Of a stretch of DNA of 64,000 nucleotides, positions 1-11,775 are shown one piece after another; positions within the stretch are counted from its first letter, which is position 1; the number at the start of each line of letters is the position of its first letter. Under the pieces are notes generated by a model. The model saw only the letters and a list, made by a program, of their open reading frames with translations. It was not told the DNA's origin and made no database searches. The translations under genes and the position numbers were made by a program. The stretch comes from Theobroma cacao. Its lineage: Eukaryota > Streptophyta > Magnoliopsida > Malvales > Malvaceae. The stretch lies in the NCBI RefSeq assembly GCF_000208745.1, contig NC_030855.1, forward strand, positions 22,363,071-22,427,070. The letters are read 5' to 3'.

Positions 1-18
1 TATTCTAATCTCTCGAAC

Positions 19-46
19 AAACCCTAAAAATTGAAAGAAACCCTAA
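19..46 (+). promoter_or_regulatory. Two telo-box motifs upstream of RPL32
   Basis: The nonamer AAACCCTAA occurs at 19-27 and again at 38-46, and TATATAA follows at 69-75. Telo boxes are typical of promoters and leaders of plant ribosomal-protein genes. Their position about 250 bases before the RPL32 start fits that role. Whether they lie in the promoter or the 5' leader cannot be decided from sequence. Confidence 0.6.
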
Positions 47-239
47 AACCCTTCACTCTCAACACCTCTATATAATCTTTCGCAATCCGTGTTAGCAAAG
101 CCGCCCCGGCCATCCCAAACCCCTAAGTTTCCAGTAATTCTCTCTCCCTCCTCTTCTCCTTCTTCAGATCTCTTTTACTGTTATAAATGCCAGCAACTTA
201 AGTAACAATTTTTTTTTGTCTTTGTTAATGATGTAGGAG

Positions 240-241
<2 letters not shown>

Positions 242-271
<30 letters not shown>

Positions 272-277
272 AAGAAG
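242..277. repeat. GAA/AAG microsatellite in RPL32 leader
   Basis: An uninterrupted run of AAG triplets lies directly upstream of the RPL32 start codon. It is purine-rich, probably sits in the 5' UTR and is likely length-polymorphic. Confidence 0.8.
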
Positions 278-288
278 GATAAGAAGAA

Positions 289-1971
<1,683 letters not shown>

Positions 1972-2864
1972 GCCATTGTAGTAATTATGTTTAGTAATGA
2001 GCTTTCTTTGTTTAACTTTCTTATTAATTTTGGATATTTTGTGTTCTAGACAAATCACATTACAATTTTGCTTATGATATTTTCTTTTTGTTAAAAATAC
2101 TTGCTAAGTATTAATGTGAAGTTGTGGGTCATCACCCTTTTCTGTTTGTCTTATAACTAGGGGGCTTGGCACCTCAATGAGGCTGGCTTTTATAACTGAT
2201 ACTTGCGCCCTATTGTGTTGTGTATATGAATTTAGGGGCGCTCAATGACAAGTTATCGGAAAGCTTTAATCCCACATCATTCACTGCCTTTTTTAATTCA
2301 AAATTCCCAACTAGTTTGAGCTGTTTATACTTGAAAGTAAGCTTCAGCTTGAGAAGGGATTTGTGACATTTATATGCAGAAACAAACTTCTTGTTGCCAG
2401 ACCCGTCGGCTAAGCTCAAAGATGTTCAAAGATAAGTACGTTCAAGAATAACGAAGTTCCATTTTGAAAGCAAAAGTTTAAACACAGGAAAACAAGACAC
2501 CCATTGTACATACTGTGCCTCTGTCCCATTTTACTTGCTTGAAGTCAAGACACGTTAAGCCGCACAACCCACATATATCTAGCTCCAGGAAGGAAAAATG
2601 TCGCTCAGAACAGCATTAGCCAGCTACAGCTACTGGTTTACAAATGTCTGGATGTCCCTGGATGGCTGTAACAGGTATATACAATGCACATACATACAAA
2701 AGAAACAAAAAATCCCTCACTTTCAAACTTGTGTGTATGTCTTTTGCGAAACTAAATATTTGCTTCTGTAGCACATTGGCATTTCGTATGGTGGGTGGAA
2801 CCATGATGAGCTCAAAAACAAAAGAAATGCTAAAATATACTAGTTCCATATTCCTAGACCTAAT
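1972..2864. other. RPL32 3' UTR and intergenic sequence
   Basis: The first 100-200 bases are probably RPL32 3' UTR (T-rich). In the remainder I see no coding signal beyond short chance ORFs. Confidence 0.5.
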
Positions 2865-3137
2865 TTGCGGGGCTTCTCATTTGACAGTCCAACATCTTTT
2901 AGATGCATTTATTTGATCTTTATGGGAATGGCCACAACTTCCACAATATTTCTCTTTCTTCATGTGACTCTGCAGAACAATCCAAGGCCAATTCCATATG
3001 TATCGTCTAGCAGTATAATGTTCCTCCACTCCCTTCAGCAAGTTTGCATCCACCACTTCCACTACTGAACAAGACAGGGACTGTTTGACCAAACCCTTCA
3101 AGCTCATTTCTTCGAAGAACATTTCATCGACCAAGTA
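2865..3137 (-). pseudogene. Relic of LRR receptor-like kinase (C-lobe)
   Basis: On the minus strand, 3134 to about 3030 reads VDEMFFEEMSLKGLVKQSL and then VVEVVDANLL. This closely matches the kinase C-lobe of subfamily-XII LRR receptor kinases, the FLS2/EFR-type group, where TDEMF...MSLK.WV..SLP...EVVDANL is typical. Homology then continues in another frame, with RKRNIVEVVA and KDVGLSNE, broken by at least one frameshift and in-frame stops. Upstream the same frame hits a stop within ten codons and no LRR or N-lobe is visible. It is a short decayed fragment and not a gene. Confidence 0.72.
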
Positions 3138-4400
3138 ATTTGAACCTTATGAATATCATACAGTAAGAAATATTCCTGCGATGCATAAACATACCTCTTC
3201 TTTTGGTAAGGATTTGAATCTGAGCTCCTAACTTGCACGTTTTTAAGTTCCAACTTCGGATGTTTCCTGAGGAACTGCATGTCGTGTACTATACTATCGA
3301 AAACCAAGAAAGAATGTCATAGCTTGGCCCAGTACATTCCCCAAGAGGTCAGAGTAACTCATGAGCATGCATAGTTACACATATAAAGTTGGATATCAGC
3401 TGAGCTGATCCGAATTAGCTTGGAGAATGTACCTAACTTGGATGAAAACTTTTAGTGATGGAACTTTTAGCTGCCTGCATTTGAATCAGCTTACAAGGGG
3501 GTTTTACCCCCTAAAATAGCACCCGTGGCGTCTAGCTCTTTTTGCAAAACTATGAATGCTGACTCTCGTATCCAATACAAATCCCCCACTGTAATAATTG
3601 TTGCATATGGAACTAAACCCTTGTGTCAAAACCCTCTACACTAAGCAAAATTTTTTCATCAATCAAATCCCCTCAGTTGATAATATAACATCCTTGATAT
3701 CTGTTCCTTGTTGCAGGTGCTGAAGGTACTTAGCATATCTGTTATGTTATCTCTTTGTTTTATGTGGAACATATTCAAGACAAATATACGATGGCCAATT
3801 CAACAATAGCCAAAGCAATTTTATGGTTTTTGAGTAGCTGTTTGTACAAAATCGCCAATAAGTTATATTACCAAGTATTTTATGGTATGTGCAGAAGTGA
3901 GTTCTCGGGCCCTTGTTTCTTCTCTTATGTCTTTAACCATGACATGAAACTTGGCCTAAAGTTCATAACACCAGAGTTGCCAGCTTCTATTTGATTACTC
4001 TTGTCTCTAAACAAAATTACTCTAATTTTGCTCAAGTAATAAAATACACTTCAGTGCAGAATAAACCCTATTCAATTTACAGCTATTTGTGCTCTGAAAT
4101 GCAAGACAACAGCGAAGCCTATGAATTATCAACATGAACCACACCAGAAAATTTGATAGGTATAAGTTGGTAGACTTCATTGCAAATTAAAACTGCTTCC
4201 ACAACTAAATTCCTGAATATAGGGATCGACAATGCACACTGATGAAGGAGTTAAAGACTGCAAATATTTACAAAGAGTTACTTAGATTTACAACCCAATT
4301 CATTCCTACATCCCCTCATCATGTTTGCTTAGCAATCTAATCACTACACAAAAAAAAGGCTAACATGACCAATAGCACAGATGTACATAGGAAGGAAAGT
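3138..4400. other. Intergenic, no gene seen
   Basis: Unique-looking sequence with only short non-homologous ORFs. The last 100-200 bases before 4401 are probably the 3' UTR of the minus-strand coiled-coil gene. Confidence 0.5.
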
Positions 4401-5504
4401 TTAACCACTTTTCTGCTTGTTCCCCCTCTCCACTGCAGCCTTCTTCCTAGTGCGTCCGGTGAAAAGCATGACAGCAGCAGCAGCAGCTAAAACGACAGCT
4501 CCAACTGATGCCATAATTGAACCCCAATTCAGCTTCCTTGCATTCACCCCTTGCTGTCCATCACACTCCAATTCCTTCTCTTCCTCTTTCGTAACCCAAC
4601 CCATCAATTCCTTGCTCTTCTTGCCCTTCAACTCCACAATAGCACTCTTCAGCTCCGACAACCCAGACTCCAACTCCCCCATCTTCACCTCCATTTCACT
4701 CATCATCTTCTCCGGCCCTTTCAAAGCCTCTACTTCTTCCATCATTGTCTTCAAATCAAGCAAACCAAAACTTCCCCTCTCCAACATCACCTCCAAGAGC
4801 TCAATTTCTTTACACAATTCACGCGCTCCAATCTCCCCAATCTCTTCCTCCCCCTCACCATCATCACTCACATTCACTTCTTTTATTTCATTTTCAGAAT
4901 CACCATCACTCCACTCAACCTCATCAATCACATTCCCCATCGTTTCAAACTTCTCCGCGAGCTCTTTCTTATCCGAAACTAATTCCCTTGGATTCACTTG
5001 CGGCCGAATAAGATCAGTTCCAAACTCTGTAACAACCTCAGCCTTTTCACATTTCTTGGCTTCTTCAATACCAATCCCCATATCTTTAAATTTATCATCG
5101 CTTTCCCCTATTTCGAGCGTCAAATCCAAAAACTTTTGTTCCGATTTCTTCTCTTTCAAAACCTCACATTTTTCAATTTCTTCCTCAACACCAAATTTCT
5201 CCAGTTTATCATCTTTTAACCCTTTTTCAAGCATCAACATTAGAACTTTCCGTTCAAGTTGCTCAATTTCACGATTTAGTTGACTTTCACCTTGGTTAAA
5301 TTCTTCAATCCTACGCTTTAATGACATTAATTTCTCGTTGTTTTCTACGTTGTCAAGGATTAATCGAGATACCTCGTGCCCTAGGCCCTGGCACTGCTGA
5401 TTCAGATCTGAAATTTTGTTTTCGACCTCTTCGCCTTCGTTCTCCGCCGTGTGATGGATGCCCGATGATGATGATGATGGCGACGATGTCAGAGAGCTTG
5501 CCAT
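4401..5504 (-). CDS. Coiled-coil, C-terminal tail-anchored protein (PMD-like)
   Basis: A single-exon ORF of 367 residues from the MASSLTSSPSSSSS start. A Ser-rich N-terminus is followed by a long Glu/Lys-rich heptad region (roughly residues 25-320) with sparse Pro and Gly, predicted coiled coil. A hydrophobic segment near the C-terminus (MASVGAVVLAAAAAVMLF) comes before a short basic tail (TGRTRKKAAVERGNKQKSG). This is the layout of a tail-anchored organelle protein. It resembles the plant PMD1/PMD2 peroxisome and mitochondrial division factors in architecture, but I see no diagnostic motif, so the role is inferred. An in-frame ATG 29 codons upstream (5591) would add a poly-Phe stretch made by an A/T run. 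I prefer the internal start because that extension looks like untranslated leader. Confidence 0.75.
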   Translation of the reverse strand: MASSLTSSPSSSSSGIHHTAENEGEEVENKISDLNQQCQGLGHEVSRLILDNVENNEKLMSLKRRIEEFNQGESQLNREIEQLERKVLMLMLEKGLKDDKLEKFGVEEEIEKCEVLKEKKSEQKFLDLTLEIGESDDKFKDMGIGIEEAKKCEKAEVVTEFGTDLIRPQVNPRELVSDKKELAEKFETMGNVIDEVEWSDGDSENEIKEVNVSDDGEGEEEIGEIGARELCKEIELLEVMLERGSFGLLDLKTMMEEVEALKGPEKMMSEMEVKMGELESGLSELKSAIVELKGKKSKELMGWVTKEEEKELECDGQQGVNARKLNWGSIMASVGAVVLAAAAAVMLFTGRTRKKAAVERGNKQKSG

Positions 5505-6083
5505 TAGATTGACGGAAGAGATTACCACAAGGAAAAAAAAGAAAAAAAAAAAGCAATTCGAGTTCGTTCCTGCGGGGATGGAATTGTGCACTGATTTTAC
5601 TGCTTCTTACACTGAAAGAAAATAGCTTTAATTTAACGAAGCTAACGCCAAAGAGAAGCTTTAACTCGACTAAACGGTTGCAGAAAGGGAGAGATTTCCG
5701 TTGCCGAGAGTGGAGGGGGAGAAAGAGTGAAGAATATTTTCGCGCCTTAACGCGAGGGAAGGGAGACAACTATCAAGACAGATTTCGGGGTCAACTTTAA
5801 TACGTGGTGACTTTTGATTGGCCTTTTTTAATTTATTTAATTTTTTTCTTTGTTTCTGATGTATTAAAAACAAATACAATTATTGTGTAAAACTAAAACC
5901 TTTAGTTTCAAGTTCCTCAATTGGTCACTTTCAAGTAAAACTATAGTATTTTTCCATGCATCAAGATCCATGAGTTCTCGACAAAATCCTCAATCCTTCT
6001 TTTACTTAGTTACATGAGCCCCTCCCCTCCAAAATTGTTTTGAAAGATGAAAATGTTCTAACTATGAGAATCTCTGTGATTTG
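5505..6083. other. Leader/promoter of coiled-coil gene; PPR 3' flank
   Basis: It holds the 5' leader and promoter of the minus-strand coiled-coil gene (5505 upward) and then the 3' flank of the minus-strand PPR gene. The leader includes an A-rich run at about 5530-5552. No additional gene is seen. Confidence 0.5.
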
Positions 6084-8237
6084 CTACCAATAATCACCAC
6101 AAGAGCAGATGCCATTTTTGAAGTGATGAAAGCGTGTAGAATCTCTTACAACGATCTCACGCCCAACAATTTTTGCTATGAGCTTAATGGCACTATGGCA
6201 GTCGCCGCATACACGAAGGTTCTTCATCACTGTTATTGCGCTGCCCCCTGCAGTAGTAACCAACCCAAATGCAATGGCAAGCCTCTCACTATGATAAGAC
6301 AACATCTCTTGCTTCTGCTCATCCTCCACATCATGCAAGGCAAACCTCTCGTCAGGCACATAGCCGAACTCTTTCAACTTTCTTCCCAACCAGTCCAGCT
6401 TTTGATATATTTCTTCACTGACAGGATGAGACTTATCTCCAGAAACAAACTCATGTCGAACTCCCCTTACAGTAACCCAACTGCAACCTGGTTGTTTCAC
6501 AATTCCTCTCTGTTTCATCCGTACTCTCATTCTCGAGACATCACTCCATCGACCAGCAGAAGCATATAAATTAGACAATAGAACATAAGCGGCACTGCAA
6601 TGTGGTTCTAGATCAAGAATGGATTTTGCAGCTCTTTCAGCTACTTCTAAGTTGAAATGCATCCTGCAAGCACCCAGCAAAGCTAGCCAAACTGTTGAAT
6701 TTGCTTTCACCTGCATATTTTTAATTAGCTCCTCTGCTTCTTCCAACTTCCCAGATCGACCCAAGACATCAACCATACAAACATAGTGCTGAAGCTTCAT
6801 TGCAGTGGATTTATATCGACTAATATACTCAAAAAAGCGTCTCCCCTTTTGCAACATTCCAGAATGGCTGCATGCGGAGAGCAACCCAGTGAAAGTGATC
6901 TCATCTGGATCAACTTCAGCATGTATCATTCTTCCAAAGAGTGTCAGAGCCCACATGCCTTGACCATGCTGTGCACATCCAACAATAATTGAGTTCCACG
7001 AGACAATATTTTTTTCATCAACACTACTAAATGCAGCTAGAGCATCATTAACATTCCCACATACAGTATACATAACAACTAGAGAATTACCAACAAATGC
7101 ATCAGCTTCCAGACCTAGCTTGACGGCTACAGCATGGATCTCTTTACCCCTGTCTAGAGTCTCTAATCCACTGCATGAATTCAGAGCACTAGTAAAAGAA
7201 GATTGATTTGGGAGAACACTCATTCTTATCATGTCTCCAAAAACCATCAATGCAGATTCATGCCTATGATTCAGGCCATACCCAGTTAAAAGAGCTGTCC
7301 ATATTACTACATTTCCATGCAATTTCTCATTGAAAACCTTGCAAGCATATTCCATTTCCTTGCAGTTTGCATAAAAAGTTAAAAGCGAAGCACATATAAA
7401 TTCATCAAAACAGAATCCCAACTTAACAATTTGACCATGAGTCTGAACACCCAAATGCAATGCAATCACATTTGCACAAGCCGTTAACACGCAAGAAAAC
7501 GTGCTTGAACTCAGCTCAACATCACAACCCACCATCTTCTTAAAAAAAACCAAAGCTTCATCAACCCGTCCATTATAATCCAGCCCACCAATCATTGCAG
7601 TCCACGAAATCACATTCCGATTAGGCATCTTCCGAAACAAACTCATTGCCTCCTCAACTCTCCCGAATATCAAATATCCGTAAATCATCGAATTCCAAGC
7701 CGCGACATCCCTCGCAGGCATCTCGAAAAACAACCTTTCAGCCACCTCAACTTTCCCAAACTGCAAGTACCCATTTACCATCGTTGTCCAAGAAACAACA
7801 TTCCTTCCCGGCATTTCATCGAAAAGCTTCTTAGCCGTAACTAAATCCCCACAATGCAAACACCCTTTAATCATTGAATTCCAAGAAACGGTATCTCTCA
7901 CCGGCATTTTCTCGAACAGTGCCATTGCATCATCAAGCCGATAACTTTGCGCGTACCCATCAATCATCATGGTGTATAAATGCACCCCAGGGAACGGGAT
8001 TTTGTTTAAAACCTCGCGAGCTTCGTCTAAGCTTTGGTTCTTTAGGTGATCGGAGAGTAAAAATTTACAATTGGGGGTGCGTGATTTCGGGTTACTAGAA
8101 ATCGTAGTGAAAGATTGCGACAATATTTTAACATTCGTTGAAGAAAAGGGACGGAAGATTGAGATGGCGAAAAGGGTATTTGAATATTTGGTTTTTTGTA
8201 AAAATGCGCGCGAGATTTCGACATTGCATTTGTTCAT
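6084..8237 (-). CDS. Pentatricopeptide repeat protein, PLS-E-DYW class
   Basis: An intronless ORF, as usual for plant PPR genes. It encodes 717 residues from the ATG at 8237, whose N-terminus (MNKCNVEISRAFLQKTKYS) is basic and hydroxylated like a mitochondrial presequence. An in-frame ATG at 8318 would add 27 residues. About a dozen P, L and S repeats follow (e.g. VSWNSMIKG, VSWTTMVNGY, VISWTAMIGG). After them come the E/E+ region (YVLLSNLYASAGRW, GCSWV) and a complete DYW deaminase-like domain ending exactly in GDYW. The zinc and catalytic motifs HSERLAIAFGL, CGDCHSAIK and CSCGDYW are intact. Family knowledge predicts a site-specific C-to-U RNA editing factor in mitochondria or plastids; target and organelle are unknown. 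It resembles the At5g46460 type, though I cannot confirm orthology. Confidence 0.93.
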   Translation of the reverse strand: MNKCNVEISRAFLQKTKYSNTLFAISIFRPFSSTNVKILSQSFTTISSNPKSRTPNCKFLLSDHLKNQSLDEAREVLNKIPFPGVHLYTMMIDGYAQSYRLDDAMALFEKMPVRDTVSWNSMIKGCLHCGDLVTAKKLFDEMPGRNVVSWTTMVNGYLQFGKVEVAERLFFEMPARDVAAWNSMIYGYLIFGRVEEAMSLFRKMPNRNVISWTAMIGGLDYNGRVDEALVFFKKMVGCDVELSSSTFSCVLTACANVIALHLGVQTHGQIVKLGFCFDEFICASLLTFYANCKEMEYACKVFNEKLHGNVVIWTALLTGYGLNHRHESALMVFGDMIRMSVLPNQSSFTSALNSCSGLETLDRGKEIHAVAVKLGLEADAFVGNSLVVMYTVCGNVNDALAAFSSVDEKNIVSWNSIIVGCAQHGQGMWALTLFGRMIHAEVDPDEITFTGLLSACSHSGMLQKGRRFFEYISRYKSTAMKLQHYVCMVDVLGRSGKLEEAEELIKNMQVKANSTVWLALLGACRMHFNLEVAERAAKSILDLEPHCSAAYVLLSNLYASAGRWSDVSRMRVRMKQRGIVKQPGCSWVTVRGVRHEFVSGDKSHPVSEEIYQKLDWLGRKLKEFGYVPDERFALHDVEDEQKQEMLSYHSERLAIAFGLVTTAGGSAITVMKNLRVCGDCHSAIKLIAKIVGREIVVRDSTRFHHFKNGICSCGDYW

Positions 8238-8973
8238 AACGGTCACCAAAAGGAAAAACAAAGCAACTTCCAAAGATATAATAGGCACTCGTTGATGCCC
8301 TTGATCCCTGATGGTCAATGAAAGGCTTCGTATAGGAGTTCCATTGTTATTTTATTTGTTTGAAAATATTTTGGTTATCGATTTTTTGTTTACAAAAAGA
8401 AAACAGGGTTAACCCCTAATTTAATGAAAGCTAATTGTGAGAACGGTATGGATGGGCAGTTAAATCTCGAGAAGAAAGATTTTGGCTTGGAGGGGAAAGG
8501 CACTCACTTTCCATGTAGCAGATGACACGATGGGGACTGAAAGGGGGTCCAGATGAACTTCCAATCAGCCCTCCATCAACTGGCAAAGAATATAAGAATA
8601 TGACTTTTCCTCCCGGGAACAACTTACAGCACAAAGCCTAGCTGAGGAATGTACCATTTAAAAAGAATACCTGAAAATGTGAACCAAGCAAGAATCTGGT
8701 TTTCTGCTTTTTATGTTCTGAAGGCTTGCCTTGAACATGAAGCATGCTCTTTACAACCCCCCAGAGTTCTTTGGAACCCGCAGCCTTAGCAAGAAAAGAA
8801 CCAAACACTTCATTTGATGTCATATATATAACCCTCCAATCGACACAAATCACATGTGCCTGTGACAAAGCTTTCCTGCAATTTAGAAACCTTTTCAGAG
8901 TCCTGAAAAACTCCTAAACCTCGTTCTTCTTTCTACAGCTTTTCATCTTAACATCATCAGATAGTACAAGGCA
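8238..8973. other. Divergent promoter region, PPR (-) and PM19-like (+)
   Basis: The gap between two divergently transcribed genes. A TATATATAA motif at 8823-8831 sits about 140 bases before the plus-strand start. The minus strand also has two unexplained open stretches with splice-like borders (see findings); no family was recognised. Confidence 0.5.
8823..8831 (+). promoter_or_regulatory. Putative TATA box of PM19-like gene
   Basis: TATATATAA lies 143 bases upstream of the ATG at 8974, a plausible TATA distance if the leader is about 110 bases. Supported by position only. Confidence 0.4.
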
Positions 8974-9842
8974 ATGGCCAACCTTCAAATGAAACCCGTT
9001 GCTACACTTCTTTTGCTCCTTAATTTCTGCATGTACGTCATTGTTTTGGGCATTGGTGGATGGGCCATGAATAGAGCAATTGATCATGGTTTTATCATCG
9101 GTAAGTTACCTTCCTGTCTTTGACTCTTTGTCAGATATACAATTAGTGAAGGAGTAACCTTATTAACATAGGTAAATATTAAAATATAATGTAGTCATTA
9201 GACTCAAGCTGGCTTCTCTATGCGACACTTGCAGGGCCCGACTTCAACCTCCCAGCGCATTTCTCACCCATATACTTCCCCATGGGCAACGCTGCCACCG
9301 GATTCTTCGTGACATTTGCTTTGCTAGCAGGAGTTGTTGGTGTAGCATCAGCGATTGCAGGTTTAAACCATGTTCGTTCCTGGAATGCCAATAGCTTGCC
9401 ATCAGCAGCCTCAGTTGCTGGCGTTGCTTGGACCCTTACTTTACTTGCCATGGGGTCAGCCTCTAACCCTGGCATCTTGAGACACAAGCTTTGATATACT
9501 TAAACTTTCACGACGTCAAGCTCCGAATTAAATGCTAATTTGTTTCTATACTAACTAGAATATTTTCTTTTGCAGATTTGCCTGCAAAGAAATTGAGCTT
9601 GAAATCAGGAATGCTCGTCTGGTAAGAATGAAATTCAGCTTTCATCCAGTTGTCCGTTCAACTATGTCGGCTTATTCCATCAACGAAATTGCAGTTATAT
9701 ATAAATTTGTTGGCTAATGGTTTTATGTGGTAAATTTAAACATAAACAATCTCTATTTTTGCAGAGAACAATGGAGGCATTCTTGATCATACTTACAGCT
9801 ACACAGCTCTTTTACATAGCAGCGATTCACGGTAGCGTATAA
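8974..9842 (+). CDS. AWPM-19/PM19-like plasma-membrane protein
   Basis: Four exons, 8974-9100, 9235-9454, 9576-9621 and 9765-9842, all GT-AG, join to 156 residues. The product has four hydrophobic segments. It starts with MANLQMKPVATLLLLLNFCM and IGGWAMNRAIDHGF, the AWPM-19 family hallmark, followed by PIYFPMGNAATGFFVTFALL. The last segment is FLIILTATQLFYIAAIHG. Family members are small four-span plasma-membrane proteins, usually ABA-, desiccation- or cold-induced and abundant in seeds. The tiny 46-base third exon carries FACKEIELEIRNARL. The length is slightly below the usual 160-190 residues, but the fold looks complete. The molecular function of the family is not settled. Confidence 0.92.
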
Positions 9843-9882
9843 ATGATAACACAGTCGAAGGGTTAACGCGTGGTGTGTCCTT

Positions 9883-9914
<32 letters not shown>

Positions 9915-11775
9915 TACCACTAAGAATTTTTCTCTTTGTATTCCTTCGAGTCTTGAGATGTACAAACAGGCCGCAAAGGCTGTTTCTGGTTGTGGTGTGA
10001 TGGGCGTGAATACGATTGGGCTTTTATAAACCTGTAATAGAACAGTTCAGTTCGAAATTTCTGCCGCAATTGACCAGGTTTCTTTCAATCCACATGCTTC
10101 TTTCAACGTCCCACGTTGGCCCCAAAACGGCGGCAAACAATAATGCGTCCTTTAAGGATAACTTAGATGGTGTTTTGTAATTAAATAACCTTATGACAGT
10201 GGCAGGGGAGGACCATATTAGACCTACGCATAGAACATAGAGAAGAACATCTTTCTTGTTGAGGCAGCATGCATTTGTTTCTTACTTTACAAGGTTGTCA
10301 ATCAAGGCCTACCATGGTCACCTATTAGTCCACCAAATGAAAACTTCAAGAAGCAACTCTTCAATCCATGACTAAAGAGTCCCATTCGACACTCCTCGGG
10401 TCTTACCTAAGAGAAACAAAATTATAGATTTGCTGAAAGGAACAGAGATTTTCAAAATTCATGAAAATGAAAGCCAAAATAGCAACCATGCTGAAATCAC
10501 TTCCATAAACCTTGTATTTTTTACGGAAACTACTCCACTCAACCCAAAACAAGAGGAACTAGATACAACACAAACCCAGCTAAGAAGCTACATTGCGAAA
10601 GTGCCAATAAAAGAATTTACTTAAAGCTAGGAACGGCTTGCTACTATCAGCGTCAGTGCTATCACTAACACAAAAACTTGTAACTGTTTTTCTAGCTAGG
10701 TCTGTTGTCCATTATTCTTAATAAAAAAACATCAAGCCTTGAAATGTAATAGACGTCTAGAAACCAAAGCTTTGTGACTTTGACAAACTGCCATTGTCTA
10801 CCAAATCCCCGTGAACAGATGGTTCTGCATCATAAGAAACCCACAAAACATATCAGACATGTAAAGGGGAATATGTCAACCTTATAAGATGTTAGTATAA
10901 AATGGTATAACCGATGGTATTTAAGGCATAAGCAAATTCATCTACAAACCAACAATATGACAAGATCAGTAATGGGCACCACAACATAAAGTTGATCAGG
11001 ATATTGTTGTCACAGAAGACTGCTTCACAATTGCCCATATCTAAAGTTGTCCAAAAACAAACCAATAAATAATTAGACACAAAAAATTGGAAGACTGTCC
11101 CTAACAGACATCCCAATGGTTAGAATTTTGAAACTTTCAACTCAGAAATGTCATGCTCAAAAAACAGGGGGAGATGAAAATACAAGATAAAACCAACTAT
11201 CAAGAGAATTAAAGACATAAACCAAAATAATATACTAAAATGCTGTCCTCCTAGTATCAATTTCAAGGTACCCAATAAGCTACTAACTGATCACCTATTT
11301 AACATGATGAACAGAAACTTATAACAGCACATTAAAGATATGAACAGAAACCTATACATGCATTACATGCAAGTAAAACTTTTACCAAGTTCATGTAAAG
11401 AAAATGAAAGTATTAATTAAAAGAATTTACTATAGAGCACACAATTAACCAGAGAGAATTGAACAGGCTATCATAAGGTCTTTCATCATCTCATCATTCA
11501 TCAAGTATATCTGGTTCAACCAAGAACCATTGGTGATTACTTCAAGCAATGAGGCCATAGCAAATTGCAAAAGAATACCAGATAACTGACAAAACAATCA
11601 AATGACAAGCAACAAGTTCCAGATCTCAAGTTGCAGTTTCATAGTCCTAGTATTCTTAATACAATCAAAAGCAAAAGGGATATGAGCTACTGAGCATATC
11701 TCAATATGCAATATTGCAAATTATAAAGGAAAGTGTAATATACTTTTTAACTCAAAATATAATCCAAACCTTCAA
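9843..11775. other. PM19-like 3' UTR and intergenic sequence
   Basis: Includes a (TA)n run at 9884-9906 in or near the 3' UTR of the PM19-like gene. From about 10750 to 11775 it is probably downstream/3' UTR sequence of the minus-strand gene ending at 11776. On the minus strand near 10750-10825 an open stretch reading EPSVHGDLVDNGSL could be an alternative last exon, but its phase does not fit the exon 2 donor directly. No other gene seen. Confidence 0.4.
9884..9906. repeat. (TA)n microsatellite
   Basis: An uninterrupted TA run about 45 bases after the PM19-like stop codon, probably in its 3' UTR. Confidence 0.8.

Noticed and set aside
4417..5283. Long plus-strand ORF of 288 codons
   Set aside because: It is the antisense of the Glu/Lys-rich coiled-coil gene; the Ser/Phe/Pro-rich text is the complement of Glu/Lys codons and no family is recognisable.
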